From NCBI GenBank assembly GCA_024691085.1, contig JAILNX010000027.1, forward strand, positions 83,769-147,768: a stretch of DNA of 64,000 bases. Direction: 5' to 3'. The notes beneath the pieces were generated by a model. That model did not search any database. It was not told the DNA's origin and worked only from the letters and a program-made list of their open reading frames with translations. Source of the stretch: Clostridiales bacterium (GTDB taxonomy: Bacteria; Bacillota; Clostridia; Christensenellales; CAG-138). The position numbers and the translations under genes were made by a program. Of this stretch, positions 24,532 to 32,560 are shown in pieces; the stretch's first letter is position 1, and each line of letters opens with the position of its first letter.

Positions 24532-27159
24532 TTATTTAACGAGTATCATCACGCCCATGGCCATGACCTCGCCCGTGCCCTCATAGAAGGGGAGCTCCGC
24601 GCTGCCCGCGGCGACCTCAAGGCCGTTCATAAGCAGCGTGTACCTGCCTTCGACGGTGTATTCATAAGCCTCGGCGTTCGGGTTGATGACCGCCCTTGCG
24701 ACCTCCTCGCCGTCGACCGTCCAGACGACCTCGATGACGTTTGCGTCAAGCACCGTGCAGGTGACGTCGGCCTTCGTAAAGAAGTCGTACGAGCGGCGCA
24801 TATGTATCAGCGCGCGCATGAAGTCGCGCATCCTCATCGCGTCGGAGCCCTGCGTGAGCGCGTCCCAGTCGATGTTGTTGACGCTGTCGGGGGAGTTGTA
24901 GGAGTTATGGTCTCCGCCTTTCGTCCTTAACATCTCCTCGCCCGCGAGCATGAACGGCGTGCCCTTCGAGAGCATTATTATCGCCTCGCCAAACGTGTAC
25001 ATGATGAAGCGTTCCTCGTCCGTCGCGTCGGGGTTCGAGAGGATGAGCTTATCGTAGAGCGTGTTGTTGTCGTGGCAGGCCATGTAGTTTATGACCTCGT
25101 TCCGCTCGACGCCCCACGAGGAGGTCTGCGTCTTTTTGCCGCCCTCGATGCCGAATATGACGTTCGCGGTCATGCTCGGTTTTCCGTTGATGTAGCCCTT
25201 GTCGGCCGCATTGAACACGGAGCCCTTAAGGCCGTCCCTTATCGTGTCGTTGAACACCGCGACGCCGCCGATGCCGTGCGGAACGATCTTGTGGATGTTC
25301 TTCTGGTTCGCCATCTTGTTCTCCATCAGCGTCGTCGAGCCGCCCGTCCAGCCCTCGCCGTAGATGATCGCGTGGGGGTTCAGCGCGTGCACGGCCTCCT
25401 CGATCTCTTGCATGGTGTCGACGTCGTGCAGCGCCATAAGGTCGAAGCGGAAGCCGTCAAGGTGATACTCCTTCGCCCAGTAGGTCACGGAGTCGACCAT
25501 GAACTTTCTGAACATCGCGCGCTCGGAGGCGGTCTCGTTGCCGCAGCCGGAGCCGTTCGAGAGATCGCCCGACGGGGTGTAGCGGTAGTAGTAATAGGGA
25601 ACTGTCTTGGTGAAATTGGAGTCTGCGGAGTAGGTGTGGTTATAGACGACGTCCATTATAACGCCGATGCCCGCGTTGTGGAGAGCCTGCACCATCTGCT
25701 TGAACTCCGTTATCCTGACCTCGCCGTGATACGGGTCGGTGGAGTAGCTGCCCTCGGGCACGTTGTAGTTCTTGGGATCGTAGCCCCAGTTGAACTGCGG
25801 CGCGTCCGACGATTCGTCGACCGTCGCGTAGTCGTAGACCGGCTGGAGGTGAACGTGGGTGATGCCGAGATCGACAAGGTAATCAAGGCCGACCGGCTCG
25901 CCCGCCTCGTTCACGAGGCCGTTCTCGGTGAAGGCAAGGTACTTGCCGGGGAACCTGGAACTGGTGATCCTGTTCGAGAAATCGCGGACGTGCACCTCCC
26001 AGATGACCGCCTCGTTGTAGGCCTCGATGCCCGTATAGTAGGTATCGTTCTCCCAGCCCTCGGGATCGGTGGCGGAAAGATCGACGACCATGCCGCGGTC
26101 GCCGTTCACGCCGACGGCCTTCGCATACGGATCGACCGTTTCAAAGGTGCCCGCCGCGGTGGTGACGGTGTAGGTGTAATAGACGCCGGGACCATAGCTG
26201 CTCTCAGCACGCCATACGCCCCTGTCGCCCCTCTCCATATCGAAAGTGCCGATGAGGTTGTCGCCGTCGCCCGCGGTGTAGAGGTTCAGCTTGACACTGC
26301 TCGCGGTCGGAGCCCATAACTTGAACACGGCGCCGTCGGGGAAGCAGGAGGCGCCGAGATCCGCGCCGTCGTAACAATACTTCTCGATGAACTCGGGCGT
26401 GTCGAACACGGCGGTCGGGACGGCGTTCTTCCTCTCGTAGCCGTCGATCCAGACCGTGTAGACCTTCGAAATGTCGAGCTCCTCCTTAAGAGTGATTATG
26501 CCCGTCACGACCTCGTTATCAAGGCTCGAAACTTCCTCGATCTCTATCTCGCGGTCGCCCTCATAGACCTTGATCTGGTCGAGCGAGGTAATGCGGAGCG
26601 CGGGGGTGATATTGTACTTTATTTTGTTCATGGCGACTATGCCCGCCAGATTGAATTCCTTCTCCTGATACAAGGTCTTGCCTCCGTCATTCGACTTGTA
26701 CTGCGCGCCGTCGCCCGCCTTAAGATAGATCTCGGTGACGTCGCCCTCGATCTTCGCCCAGCGGTCGCCGTCGTAATCCTTCTCCGCGTCGCCCCACGAG
26801 GCTCCGCCCGGATCGGAGCAGTTCTTTCTGACGATGAAGCCGACCTCGGTGACGTCCTCGGGGACGTTCAGCATGACCTTCACGCCGTATTCGCAGCGAT
26901 GGAACAGATACCCGTGACCGTCGGCGTTGGGATACCATATCCACATATCGCATTTGTCGTAGTTAACGCCCTCGGCCGTCCAGTAGAACACCAGGCGGTT
27001 CGTGCCGGGCTCGCGCGGAAGGTCGTACTCCTCATACGGCTCCGCCGTCGGGTCGCCGGCCGGAGCCTCCGTGGGATCCGCCGGCTTGTCCGGGTCCTTT
27101 ACGCAGCCGTATGCAGCAAGCATAACAACAACAAGCAGTATTGCCAAAAATCTTTTCAT
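24532..27159 (-). CDS. pulA: Type I pullulanase, cell-surface lipoprotein
   Basis: 875 aa. Splits alpha-1,6 branches of pullulan and limit dextrins outside the cell. Lipoprotein signal with lipobox AAYGC at residues 15-19, then a Pro/Thr/Asp linker. A CBM41-like domain (PGTNRLVFYW) follows, then a CBM48-like domain (AVFKLWAPTASSVKLNLY). The catalytic part has NWGYDPKNYNVPEGSYS, DVVYNHT, GFRFDLMALHD, YGEGW and CHDNNTL, the type I pullulanase set. Shine-Dalgarno AAGGAGGG. Feeds the intracellular GH13 enzyme next door. Confidence 0.95.
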   Translation of the reverse strand: MKRFLAILLVVVMLAAYGCVKDPDKPADPTEAPAGDPTAEPYEEYDLPREPGTNRLVFYWTAEGVNYDKCDMWIWYPNADGHGYLFHRCEYGVKVMLNVPEDVTEVGFIVRKNCSDPGGASWGDAEKDYDGDRWAKIEGDVTEIYLKAGDGAQYKSNDGGKTLYQEKEFNLAGIVAMNKIKYNITPALRITSLDQIKVYEGDREIEIEEVSSLDNEVVTGIITLKEELDISKVYTVWIDGYERKNAVPTAVFDTPEFIEKYCYDGADLGASCFPDGAVFKLWAPTASSVKLNLYTAGDGDNLIGTFDMERGDRGVWRAESSYGPGVYYTYTVTTAAGTFETVDPYAKAVGVNGDRGMVVDLSATDPEGWENDTYYTGIEAYNEAVIWEVHVRDFSNRITSSRFPGKYLAFTENGLVNEAGEPVGLDYLVDLGITHVHLQPVYDYATVDESSDAPQFNWGYDPKNYNVPEGSYSTDPYHGEVRITEFKQMVQALHNAGIGVIMDVVYNHTYSADSNFTKTVPYYYYRYTPSGDLSNGSGCGNETASERAMFRKFMVDSVTYWAKEYHLDGFRFDLMALHDVDTMQEIEEAVHALNPHAIIYGEGWTGGSTTLMENKMANQKNIHKIVPHGIGGVAVFNDTIRDGLKGSVFNAADKGYINGKPSMTANVIFGIEGGKKTQTSSWGVERNEVINYMACHDNNTLYDKLILSNPDATDEERFIMYTFGEAIIMLSKGTPFMLAGEEMLRTKGGDHNSYNSPDSVNNIDWDALTQGSDAMRMRDFMRALIHMRRSYDFFTKADVTCTVLDANVIEVVWTVDGEEVARAVINPNAEAYEYTVEGRYTLLMNGLEVAAGSAELPFYEGTGEVMAMGVMILVK

Positions 27160-27191
27160 CAGCTTGTCCCTCCTTGGGGTTTAATATATTT

Positions 27192-27220
27192 ATTGTAGCG
27201 CAATTCGGGGATAATTGCAA
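27192..27220 (-). promoter_or_regulatory. Promoter of pulA
   Basis: Minus strand TTGCAA (27215-27220), 17-bp spacer, TACAAT (27192-27197). Confidence 0.7.
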
Positions 27221-27230
27221 GAGCACAATA

Positions 27231-27253
27231 AAAAGGCCTGAAGCGGCCTTTTT
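27231..27253 (-). terminator. Terminator between the 27304 lipoprotein gene and pulA
   Basis: AAAAGGCC TGAAGC GGCCTTTTT, symmetrical A and T runs, so active in both directions. Confidence 0.85.
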
Positions 27254-27303
27254 ACAATGTTTCTTCAGTTGTTTCCGTCAGCCGGTGATTGCCGCGCTTT
27301 AAG

Positions 27304-27870
27304 TCAGTCCTTAAGGCTGAAAACCAGCCAATAGCTCACAGCAGGCGATGCGGCAAAGCTGAACCGATCCTCTCCCTGCCACAGGATACATGGCCCGCTT
27401 TCGTTCTCCGGGCCGTCTTCGCCGCCGAAGAACCAAATGTCTTCCGTTTCATTTCTCCACATTCGCCCGCTGAGGGGTAAACTCGCGCAGGCGGTCTCAA
27501 AATACGGACCGGGATCCTTCATAACATAAGTCCAGCCTTCCCAGATAAAGCCGGTCGCCTCGTCGGTCTCGGATATCCCGCTTTCCGGCTCGATCAGTAT
27601 GATGGTCCAGGTGTATTCCTCCTCCGCGTCTTCTCCCCAGAGGTAGGTGCATGTATAGACCTTTCCGCCGGGGTAAGTTTCCTCCGTTTCATCGGGCGCC
27701 GCGGAAGGATCGGCGGGATCCGTCGGAACGGACGTTTCCGCAATATCCGTCTTAACGGGAGTCTCGTCATTATTGCCTGCGGGCGCTTTCGGATCAACGG
27801 CGCATCCGCATGTCAAAAGAACAAAAGCCATGATCAGAAGCATGCTGAAAACCGTCAGCATTTTTTTCAT
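27304..27870 (-). CDS. Hypothetical lipoprotein
   Basis: 188 aa, family not recognised. Signal MKKMLTVFSMLLIMAFVLLT, lipobox CGC, then an acidic Thr/Pro/Asp linker (to about residue 65). The globular part has many aromatic residues (TYTCTYLWGEDAEEEYTWTI, FIWEGWTYV) and no catalytic motif. The layout is like a secreted protease-inhibitor or ligand-binding lipoprotein. Single gene with its own terminator. Confidence 0.7.
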   Translation of the reverse strand: MKKMLTVFSMLLIMAFVLLTCGCAVDPKAPAGNNDETPVKTDIAETSVPTDPADPSAAPDETEETYPGGKVYTCTYLWGEDAEEEYTWTIILIEPESGISETDEATGFIWEGWTYVMKDPGPYFETACASLPLSGRMWRNETEDIWFFGGEDGPENESGPCILWQGEDRFSFAASPAVSYWLVFSLKD

Positions 27871-27955
27871 ATCGTCAACCCCTTTGTTTTAGAGTATTAT
27901 GCTGAATATATTATGCACATTGTGAAAATGCAATACTTTTAAGTTCAGATGCTAA

Positions 27956-27980
27956 AAAACCGTTTTGTCCGCACGGCTCC
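27956..27980 (-). terminator. Weak terminator after the lipase-like gene
   Basis: On the minus strand CCGT/ACGG with a 9-nt loop, then GTTTTTTAG. The stem is short, so low confidence. Confidence 0.4.
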
Positions 27981-28011
27981 GTTCGCTTTGAGTCTGCGTT
28001 CCGCGAAGGGT

Positions 28012-28755
28012 TCAGCGGCTGTCCCGATAGAGCTCGTTCGAATCGTAATGCGTGTGATACTTTACAGGGTGCAGGAGCTTGAAGAAGGAGCGTTTCCCCT
28101 CCGTCCCGACGTCCACACGGTTTATCATGGAAAAGCCGCGGAAGGGCGGCAGATACGATATGAGGTCGTTCACGTCGGCGAAGTTCTTGCAGACAGTGCA
28201 GAGGGTTGCGAAATACCGGAGCGTCGCTTCCCTGTTGCGGTGCGTGTACTTGAACGGGCGTACGCTGCCGAACGTGTAAAGATAGGGCTTAACGCCGAAG
28301 TTATAGTTGAGGTCCTGCGCCGAGAGACAGGCTATCCCCGCACCGAGCGACCAGCCGATTATCTCCGTCGCCGCTTCGGGATGGAGCGCGTGGAGCTCCT
28401 TCCAGCCCTCGCGCACCTCGTGCTTGACCGCCATGTACATATTCCCCCAGCCGTGATGCACGCGGAGCTGCAGTGGCTCGCCCTCGAAGTCGATCGCCTT
28501 GTAGTAGCGGCTCGAGAACTCGAAAATGTTCGCGATCCAGTCGGTGAAGCCGTTGGTGCACTGGAAATTGATCTGGATGACGTCGCGGTCCTCCTCGTAG
28601 TGGATCTCGTAATTGACCTCGTGCTCTATGCGGAAAAGACCGCTCCTGTACTTTTTGGCGGTATAGTCTACGCTGTACGTACGCGTGCCCGTGTGCGTAT
28701 AGTCCTCGCTGGTGTTGATGAAGTATTCGGAATAGGGAAGATGTCGGTAATCCAT
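28012..28755 (-). CDS. Lipase-like (class 3) alpha/beta hydrolase
   Basis: 247 aa. GWSLGAG near residue 133 is a GxSxG nucleophile elbow. Upstream VHHGWGNMY matches the class 3 lipase oxyanion region (xHxGxxxxxxxxxxxL). A later Asp (DVNDLISYLPP) and His (KYHTHYD) could complete the triad. No signal peptide. ATG 28755 has AAAGGA upstream; a TTG at 28791 overlapping the glsA stop is an alternative start. It follows glsA on the same strand. Substrate unknown. Confidence 0.78.
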   Translation of the reverse strand: MDYRHLPYSEYFINTSEDYTHTGTRTYSVDYTAKKYRSGLFRIEHEVNYEIHYEEDRDVIQINFQCTNGFTDWIANIFEFSSRYYKAIDFEGEPLQLRVHHGWGNMYMAVKHEVREGWKELHALHPEAATEIIGWSLGAGIACLSAQDLNYNFGVKPYLYTFGSVRPFKYTHRNREATLRYFATLCTVCKNFADVNDLISYLPPFRGFSMINRVDVGTEGKRSFFKLLHPVKYHTHYDSNELYRDSR

Positions 28756-28787
28756 TTTGCTTTTCCTTTGACGGAAGCTCTCCCGTC

Positions 28788-29717
28788 TCAATCGAAGACG
28801 TGCAGCTTAAGCTCGCGGGAGATATGTTCCATGGCCTTGACCGCGGCCTTGCTGTTGCCGAACTTGTCGAGCGCGGGACCGTAGAAGCCGATGCCCATCG
28901 GGCCCTTCGCCGCGCAGGTGAGACCTCCGCCGACGCCGCTCTTCGACGGAACGCCGACGCGAACGCCGTATTTGCCCGAGTAGTCGTACATGCCGCAGGT
29001 GAACATTATGCTCTTTATCGTGCGCGCGTGATCCTCGGAGACGAGCCTCTCGCCAGATATGGGATCGACGCCGCCGTTCGCGAGAATCAGACCGAGCGCG
29101 GCGAGGGACTTCGCCGTGACGGACAGCGAGCACATTCTGAAATAGAGGTCGACCGTCCTCTTCGGATCGGACTGAAGCACGCCCTTCGATTTTAAAAGAT
29201 ACCCGATCGCGCGGTTCCTGTCGCCGGTCATGAACTCGCTCCGGAACACCCTTTCGTCAACGGTGATGCCGTCGTCGCGGCAGAGCTTGCGCGCGAAGTC
29301 CATAAGATCCGCGAAGCTCACCTCGTCTGTCAAAAGGCTGACTGTCTGGATGGCTCCCGCGTTTATCATGGGGTTGAAGGGCAGATTGCTCCTGGTGTCG
29401 AGCTTTAATATCGAGTTGAACGAGTCGCCCGACGGCTCCATCATGACGTGGGAGAATGTCTCGTCGAAGCCCTTGAACTTCAAAGCCGCCGCGAGCACGA
29501 TGACCTTGCTGACGGACTGCGCCGAGAAGCGCACACCGACGTCTCCGAAGGAAAGGCTCTCCCCGTTCTTATCAAGCATGTACATGCCGAACGCCTTGGG
29601 GTCCGCCTTGGCAAGCTCCGGAATATAGTCCGCGACCGCGCCGGAAGACGCGGCTGCGAGGCCGATATCATAAGCCTCGCCGAATACGCGCTTTACGTTT
29701 TCCTTATCGAGAGTCAT
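28788..29717 (-). CDS. glsA: Glutaminase
   Basis: 309 aa. Hydrolyses glutamine to glutamate and ammonia. Serine-dependent fold with the SxxK pair Ser68-Lys71 in SAQSVSK, FNPMINAGAI near residue 115, the Tyr-rich CGMYDYSG segment and VPSKSGVGGG near 255. In this organism it may feed glutamate into the methylaspartate fermentation at 7843-12697, although the genes are not adjacent. Confidence 0.95.
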   Translation of the reverse strand: MTLDKENVKRVFGEAYDIGLAAASSGAVADYIPELAKADPKAFGMYMLDKNGESLSFGDVGVRFSAQSVSKVIVLAAALKFKGFDETFSHVMMEPSGDSFNSILKLDTRSNLPFNPMINAGAIQTVSLLTDEVSFADLMDFARKLCRDDGITVDERVFRSEFMTGDRNRAIGYLLKSKGVLQSDPKRTVDLYFRMCSLSVTAKSLAALGLILANGGVDPISGERLVSEDHARTIKSIMFTCGMYDYSGKYGVRVGVPSKSGVGGGLTCAAKGPMGIGFYGPALDKFGNSKAAVKAMEHISRELKLHVFD

Positions 29718-29738
29718 TTAAAACGCCGTTTCCTTCCC

Positions 29739-29758
29739 GCTTATTAAAGAGCGGGAGC
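29739..29758 (-). terminator. Hairpin between pfk and glsA
   Basis: CCCGCT TATTAA AGAGCGGG. No T-run follows, so perhaps a processing or weak stop site. Next to heptamer array C. Confidence 0.4.
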
Positions 29759-29765
29759 AAGGATA

Positions 29766-29786
29766 ACTCCTCACTCCTCACTCCCG
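29766..29786. repeat. Heptamer tandem array C
   Basis: Three 7-bp units, actcctc, actcctc, actcccg, 10 bp downstream of the pfk stop codon and followed by the hairpin at 29739-29758. Shares units with array A. Confidence 0.75.
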
Positions 29787-29795
29787 GATCGTCAA

Positions 29796-30857
29796 TTATT
29801 TGAAGTACAGTGAAGCCGCGTCGTAGAACTCCTTGTCGACCTCCTTGCGGACGGTGACGGCGCGGTCGAGATCCGCCGCGACGATCTGGTTGCCGGACAT
29901 GCCGACCATGTTGCCGTAGTTCTTCTCGACGACCAGCTCGCCCGCCTTGATGCCGAGGCGCGTGCCGAGCACGCGGTCAAAGGCGCACGGAGCGCCGCCG
30001 CGCTGAACGTGACCGAGCACGACGGGACGGCACTCGAAATACTGCGCGTCCTGACCGAGAAGCGGATCGTTCTTCATCGCGTCCTCGATCATGTCGGAAA
30101 GATGCTTGGCAAGGTTCTTCTGGAGGAGCAGTTTGTTGCCGAACGCGTCGGTGCCGACGTCGATCGACTCGCCGTCCTTGAGCTCAAAGCCCTCCGCGAC
30201 CACGATGATGGTGTAGTGATCGCCGCGCAGATACCTGCGCCTTACAAGGGAGACGATCTCATCGAAGGTCTTGGGGAACTCGGGGATCAGCACGAGGTGC
30301 GCGTTCGCGGCAAGACCCGCCTGGAGCGCGATCCAGCCGGTGTGACGGCCCATGCACTCGACGACTATGCAGCGGGAATGCGCCTTCGCGGTTGTCTGCA
30401 GGCGGTCGATCGCCTCCATCGCGATGTTCGAAGCGGTCTCGAAGCCGAACGTGTAGTCCGTGCAGGAAAGATCGTTGTCAATGGTCTTGGGAACGCCGAT
30501 GACGTTGATGCCGCGCTTACGAAGCTCGTTCGCGACGCCGAGCGTATCGTCGCCGCCGATCGCGACGACGCCCTCGAGATCGAGAGCCTTCAAAACCTCG
30601 ATGATGGTCTCGGGGCCGTTCGGATCCGCCATTACGTTCGTGCGGGACGAACCGATGATCGTGCCGCCCAGGGTCTGTATGCCCTCCACCTCCGCGGGGG
30701 TGAGCCAGCGGCCCTTCGCGTTCAGGGCTCCGCGCCAGCCGTTATGGAAGCCGAAAACCTCCATGCCCGCCTCGGTGCACTTCTCAACGACGCCGCGGAT
30801 GACCGCGTTAAGACCCGGACAGTCGCCGCCGCCGGTAAGAATACCTATTTTCCTCAT
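29796..30857 (-). CDS. 6-phosphofructokinase, pyrophosphate-dependent type signature
   Basis: 353 aa. Phosphorylates fructose 6-phosphate. Motifs GILTGGGDCPGLN, GGDDT and PKTIDND. Counted from the ATG at 30857, the key positions are Asp104 and Lys124, the residues that mark PPi-dependent enzymes (E. coli ATP-PFK has Gly at both). MGRHTGWIAL is also seen. So the phosphate donor is probably pyrophosphate, or the enzyme is of mixed type. GAGGAG lies 6 bp before this ATG; an upstream in-frame ATG would add a Lys-rich tail not seen in the family. Confidence 0.92.
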   Translation of the reverse strand: MRKIGILTGGGDCPGLNAVIRGVVEKCTEAGMEVFGFHNGWRGALNAKGRWLTPAEVEGIQTLGGTIIGSSRTNVMADPNGPETIIEVLKALDLEGVVAIGGDDTLGVANELRKRGINVIGVPKTIDNDLSCTDYTFGFETASNIAMEAIDRLQTTAKAHSRCIVVECMGRHTGWIALQAGLAANAHLVLIPEFPKTFDEIVSLVRRRYLRGDHYTIIVVAEGFELKDGESIDVGTDAFGNKLLLQKNLAKHLSDMIEDAMKNDPLLGQDAQYFECRPVVLGHVQRGGAPCAFDRVLGTRLGIKAGELVVEKNYGNMVGMSGNQIVAADLDRAVTVRKEVDKEFYDAASLYFK

Positions 30858-30943
30858 ATCAGTCTCCTCGCCTTTCGGCCTTTTTTTAGTGGATTTTTTC
30901 ATTATTTTTCCTTGCTTTATGTCAAAGGATGCTTAATCACGTA

Positions 30944-30972
30944 ATTATAGTATACCGACTTCAAAAAATCAA
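30944..30972 (-). promoter_or_regulatory. Promoter of pfk
   Basis: Minus strand TTGATT (30967-30972), 17-bp spacer, TATAAT (30944-30949). Confidence 0.7.
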
Positions 30973-31005
30973 GGGCTAATTAAAAAAGAAAAATATATAA
31001 ATATA

Positions 31006-31032
31006 TTAGCACTCAACGCTTGACAGTGCTAA
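31006..31032. promoter_or_regulatory. CIRCE element (HrcA operator)
   Basis: TTAGCACTC, 9 bp, CAGTGCTAA: 17 of 18 arm positions match the CIRCE consensus. It includes the -35 box of the hsp20 promoter, so HrcA should repress hsp20. Confidence 0.92.
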
Positions 31033-31047
31033 CAACAGTGATATAAT
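31020..31047 (+). promoter_or_regulatory. Promoter of hsp20
   Basis: TTGACA (31020-31025), 16-bp spacer, TATAAT (31042-31047). The -35 is inside CIRCE. Confidence 0.88.
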
Positions 31048-31160
31048 AAGGTCAAACAAAGGAACAGAGACCGAATGAGGGCCGAAATGCCCGAAATGGA
31101 GAATGATCTCCGCTTCCCTTGCGCATAATAAAAGTGTTATGGGTAAAGGAGGAATGACTT

Positions 31161-31604
31161 ATGTTGTACCCGACTATTTTCAATGACAGGCTTTTTGACG
31201 ATCTGTTTGACATGACCTTCCCGACCATGGACGTCGAGAGGAAGCTTTACGGCAAGAACGCCGCCCACGTTATGAGGACGGACGTTCACGAGAACGAGAA
31301 CGGCTTTGAGGTCGATATCGATCTGCCCGGTTTCAAGAAGGACGAGATCAGCCTCTCCCTCGAGAACGGCTGCCTCACCATTACCGCCGCGAAGGGCCTT
31401 GACAAGGACGAGGAGGACAAGCGCGGCCGCCTGATAAGGAGCGAGCGTTACGCCGGCACGATGCAGAGGAGCTTCTACATCGGCAAGAACGTGACCGAGG
31501 ACGAGATCAAGGCGAGGTTCGAGGACGGCGTTCTGAAGCTCACGATCCCCAAGAAGGACGAGAAGAAGCTGCCCGAGAAGAAGACCATAATGATCGAAGG
31601 CTGA
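31161..31604 (+). CDS. Small heat-shock protein, Hsp20/alpha-crystallin family
   Basis: 147 aa. ATP-independent holdase chaperone. Alpha-crystallin domain from about residue 38 (RTDVHENENGFEVDIDLPGF, KKDEISLSLENGCLTITA) to FEDGVLKLTIPK near 130, with an Arg-rich turn (GRLIRSERYAGTMQRSFYI). Shine-Dalgarno AAAGGAGG. HrcA/CIRCE control is inferred from the upstream element. Ends in heptamer array E and a strong terminator. Confidence 0.95.
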   Translation: MLYPTIFNDRLFDDLFDMTFPTMDVERKLYGKNAAHVMRTDVHENENGFEVDIDLPGFKKDEISLSLENGCLTITAAKGLDKDEEDKRGRLIRSERYAGTMQRSFYIGKNVTEDEIKARFEDGVLKLTIPKKDEKKLPEKKTIMIEG

Positions 31605-31613
31605 GAGAGAAAA

Positions 31614-31648
31614 AAAGAATACTTAAGACTTAAAACTTAAGAATCATG
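31614..31648. repeat. Heptamer tandem array E
   Basis: Units aaagaat, acttaag, acttaaa, acttaag, aatcatg between the hsp20 stop (31604) and its terminator. Together with the hairpin it is a near-identical inverted copy of 32836-32906. Confidence 0.85.
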
Positions 31649-31649
31649 G

Positions 31650-31676
31650 AAAAACTCCGCTTCGGCGGAGTTTTTT
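31650..31676 (+). terminator. Terminator of hsp20
   Basis: AAAAACTCCGC TTCG GCGGAGTTTTTT. Stable UUCG-like loop, strong T-run. Confidence 0.93.
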
Positions 31677-31694
31677 CGTTCGGACAGTCATGAT

Positions 31695-31723
31695 TTGAAT
31701 CAAGAACGATAACATGGTATAAT
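31695..31723 (+). promoter_or_regulatory. Promoter of the 31747 lipoprotein gene
   Basis: TTGAAT (31695-31700), 17-bp spacer, TATAAT (31718-31723). Confidence 0.75.
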
Positions 31724-31746
31724 ATCGAGAGGAGGTGTTTTCCCGG

Positions 31747-32226
31747 ATGAGAAAAAACATTGTTGCCTTGCTTTCTTTATTTATGCTTTTGTCCTTGATC
31801 GCCTGTTCAAAGACAACGGCTCCCGACGTTGAACCGACTGCGGCGCCGATCGGCGGCGAGACCGGGAGCCCGTCGGCCCTTCCATCGGAGACTGCTTCGG
31901 CAGATCCTGCGTATACCCCCTCTCCCACCGAGGCCGAACTGTCGGAACAGCCGACGTCATATTTAGGAGCGCTTTCCGATGAGGAAAAGGCGCGGATACT
32001 GGCTTTCGCGGCAGAATGGTATGCCGAGTATTTCTTCGAGTACGAAGTCCTTTCAATGAAGTTCGCCGACGATGACGATTTAGGCTACGACTATTATTCG
32101 CAGTATAAACCGGGCGAGATAATAATACTGCTTGTCGAGACAACCCACGGAGGCCGCGGAGTGTATCGGAAATGCTTTATAACGATATCGGGATCCGGTT
32201 ATGAAGTTATAAACGACGGTTATTGA
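31747..32226 (+). CDS. Hypothetical lipoprotein
   Basis: 159 aa, no family recognised. Signal with lipobox LIAC (Cys near residue 19), a Pro/Thr/Ser linker to about 70, then a small acidic domain with Tyr-rich FAAEWYAEYFFEYEVL and GEIIILLVETTHGGRGVY. ATG 31747 has AGGAGG at good distance; a GTG 12 bp earlier is too close to it. A promoter stands directly upstream. It lies between two inverted copies of the heptamer-hairpin unit. Confidence 0.7.
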   Translation: MRKNIVALLSLFMLLSLIACSKTTAPDVEPTAAPIGGETGSPSALPSETASADPAYTPSPTEAELSEQPTSYLGALSDEEKARILAFAAEWYAEYFFEYEVLSMKFADDDDLGYDYYSQYKPGEIIILLVETTHGGRGVYRKCFITISGSGYEVINDGY

Positions 32227-32262
32227 TCCGTTTGTATATTTTGGCTTTTTCGCAAATTGTGC

Positions 32263-32291
32263 TTGACTTTTATTCGCGCCCGTCGTATAAT
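32263..32291 (+). promoter_or_regulatory. Promoter of tRNA-Gly
   Basis: TTGACT (32263-32268), 17-bp spacer, TATAAT (32286-32291), 33 bp before the tRNA 5' end. Confidence 0.85.
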
Positions 32292-32324
32292 AGCTTTCGT
32301 TCCGAAAGGAAAAACCGATTATTC

Positions 32325-32400
32325 GCGGGAATAGCTCATTTGGTAGAGCGCCGCCTTGCCAAGGCGGAGGTGGCGGGTTCGAGCCCCGTTTCCCGCTCCA
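32325..32400 (+). tRNA. tRNA-Gly (anticodon GCC)
   Basis: 76 nt with encoded CCA. Acceptor GCGGGAA pairs with TTCCCGC, D-loop TAGCTCATTTGGTAGAGC, anticodon loop TTGCCAA with GCC on a CCGCC/GGCGG stem, T-arm GGGTTCGAGCCCC. Own promoter and terminator. Confidence 0.97.
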
Positions 32401-32402
32401 AT

Positions 32403-32435
32403 AACAAAGGAGACAGCAACGCTGTCTCCTTTGTT
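32403..32435 (+). terminator. Terminator of tRNA-Gly
   Basis: AACAAAGGAGACAGC AAC GCTGTCTCCTTTGTT, a perfect 15-bp stem. The outer arm serves as the U-rich tail. Confidence 0.85.
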
Positions 32436-32456
32436 ATTCAAGAGAGATATTGCGAT

Positions 32457-32540
32457 GAACCCCGAATTCGGCTGACGCCGAATTCGTCGATTTCGCTCAC
32501 TCGACCCGGTTTGAACTCAATTAATGCGAAATCGGGGTTC
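32457..32540. repeat. Palindromic repeat-like stem-loop
   Basis: The outer arms GAACCCCGA (32457-32465) and TCGGGGTTC (32532-32540) enclose a perfect GAATTCGGC TGAC GCCGAATTC hairpin and more dyads. No coding sense. Probably a small palindromic intergenic repeat. Confidence 0.6.
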
Positions 32541-32541
32541 A

Positions 32542-32557
32542 GAGCCCCGTTTCCCGC
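32542..32557. repeat. Duplicated tRNA-Gly 3' end (att-like)
   Basis: GAGCCCCGTTTCCCGC repeats exactly the T-arm/acceptor part of tRNA-Gly at 32381-32396, 161 bp downstream. Preceded by GGTTC with one extra A. Such copies are left when an element integrates at a tRNA end. Confidence 0.6.
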
Positions 32558-32560
32558 ATC

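Noticed and set aside
25072-26319. Long plus-strand frame opposite pulA
   Set aside because: Antisense shadow of a strongly supported GH13 gene; typical of GC-rich codon bias.
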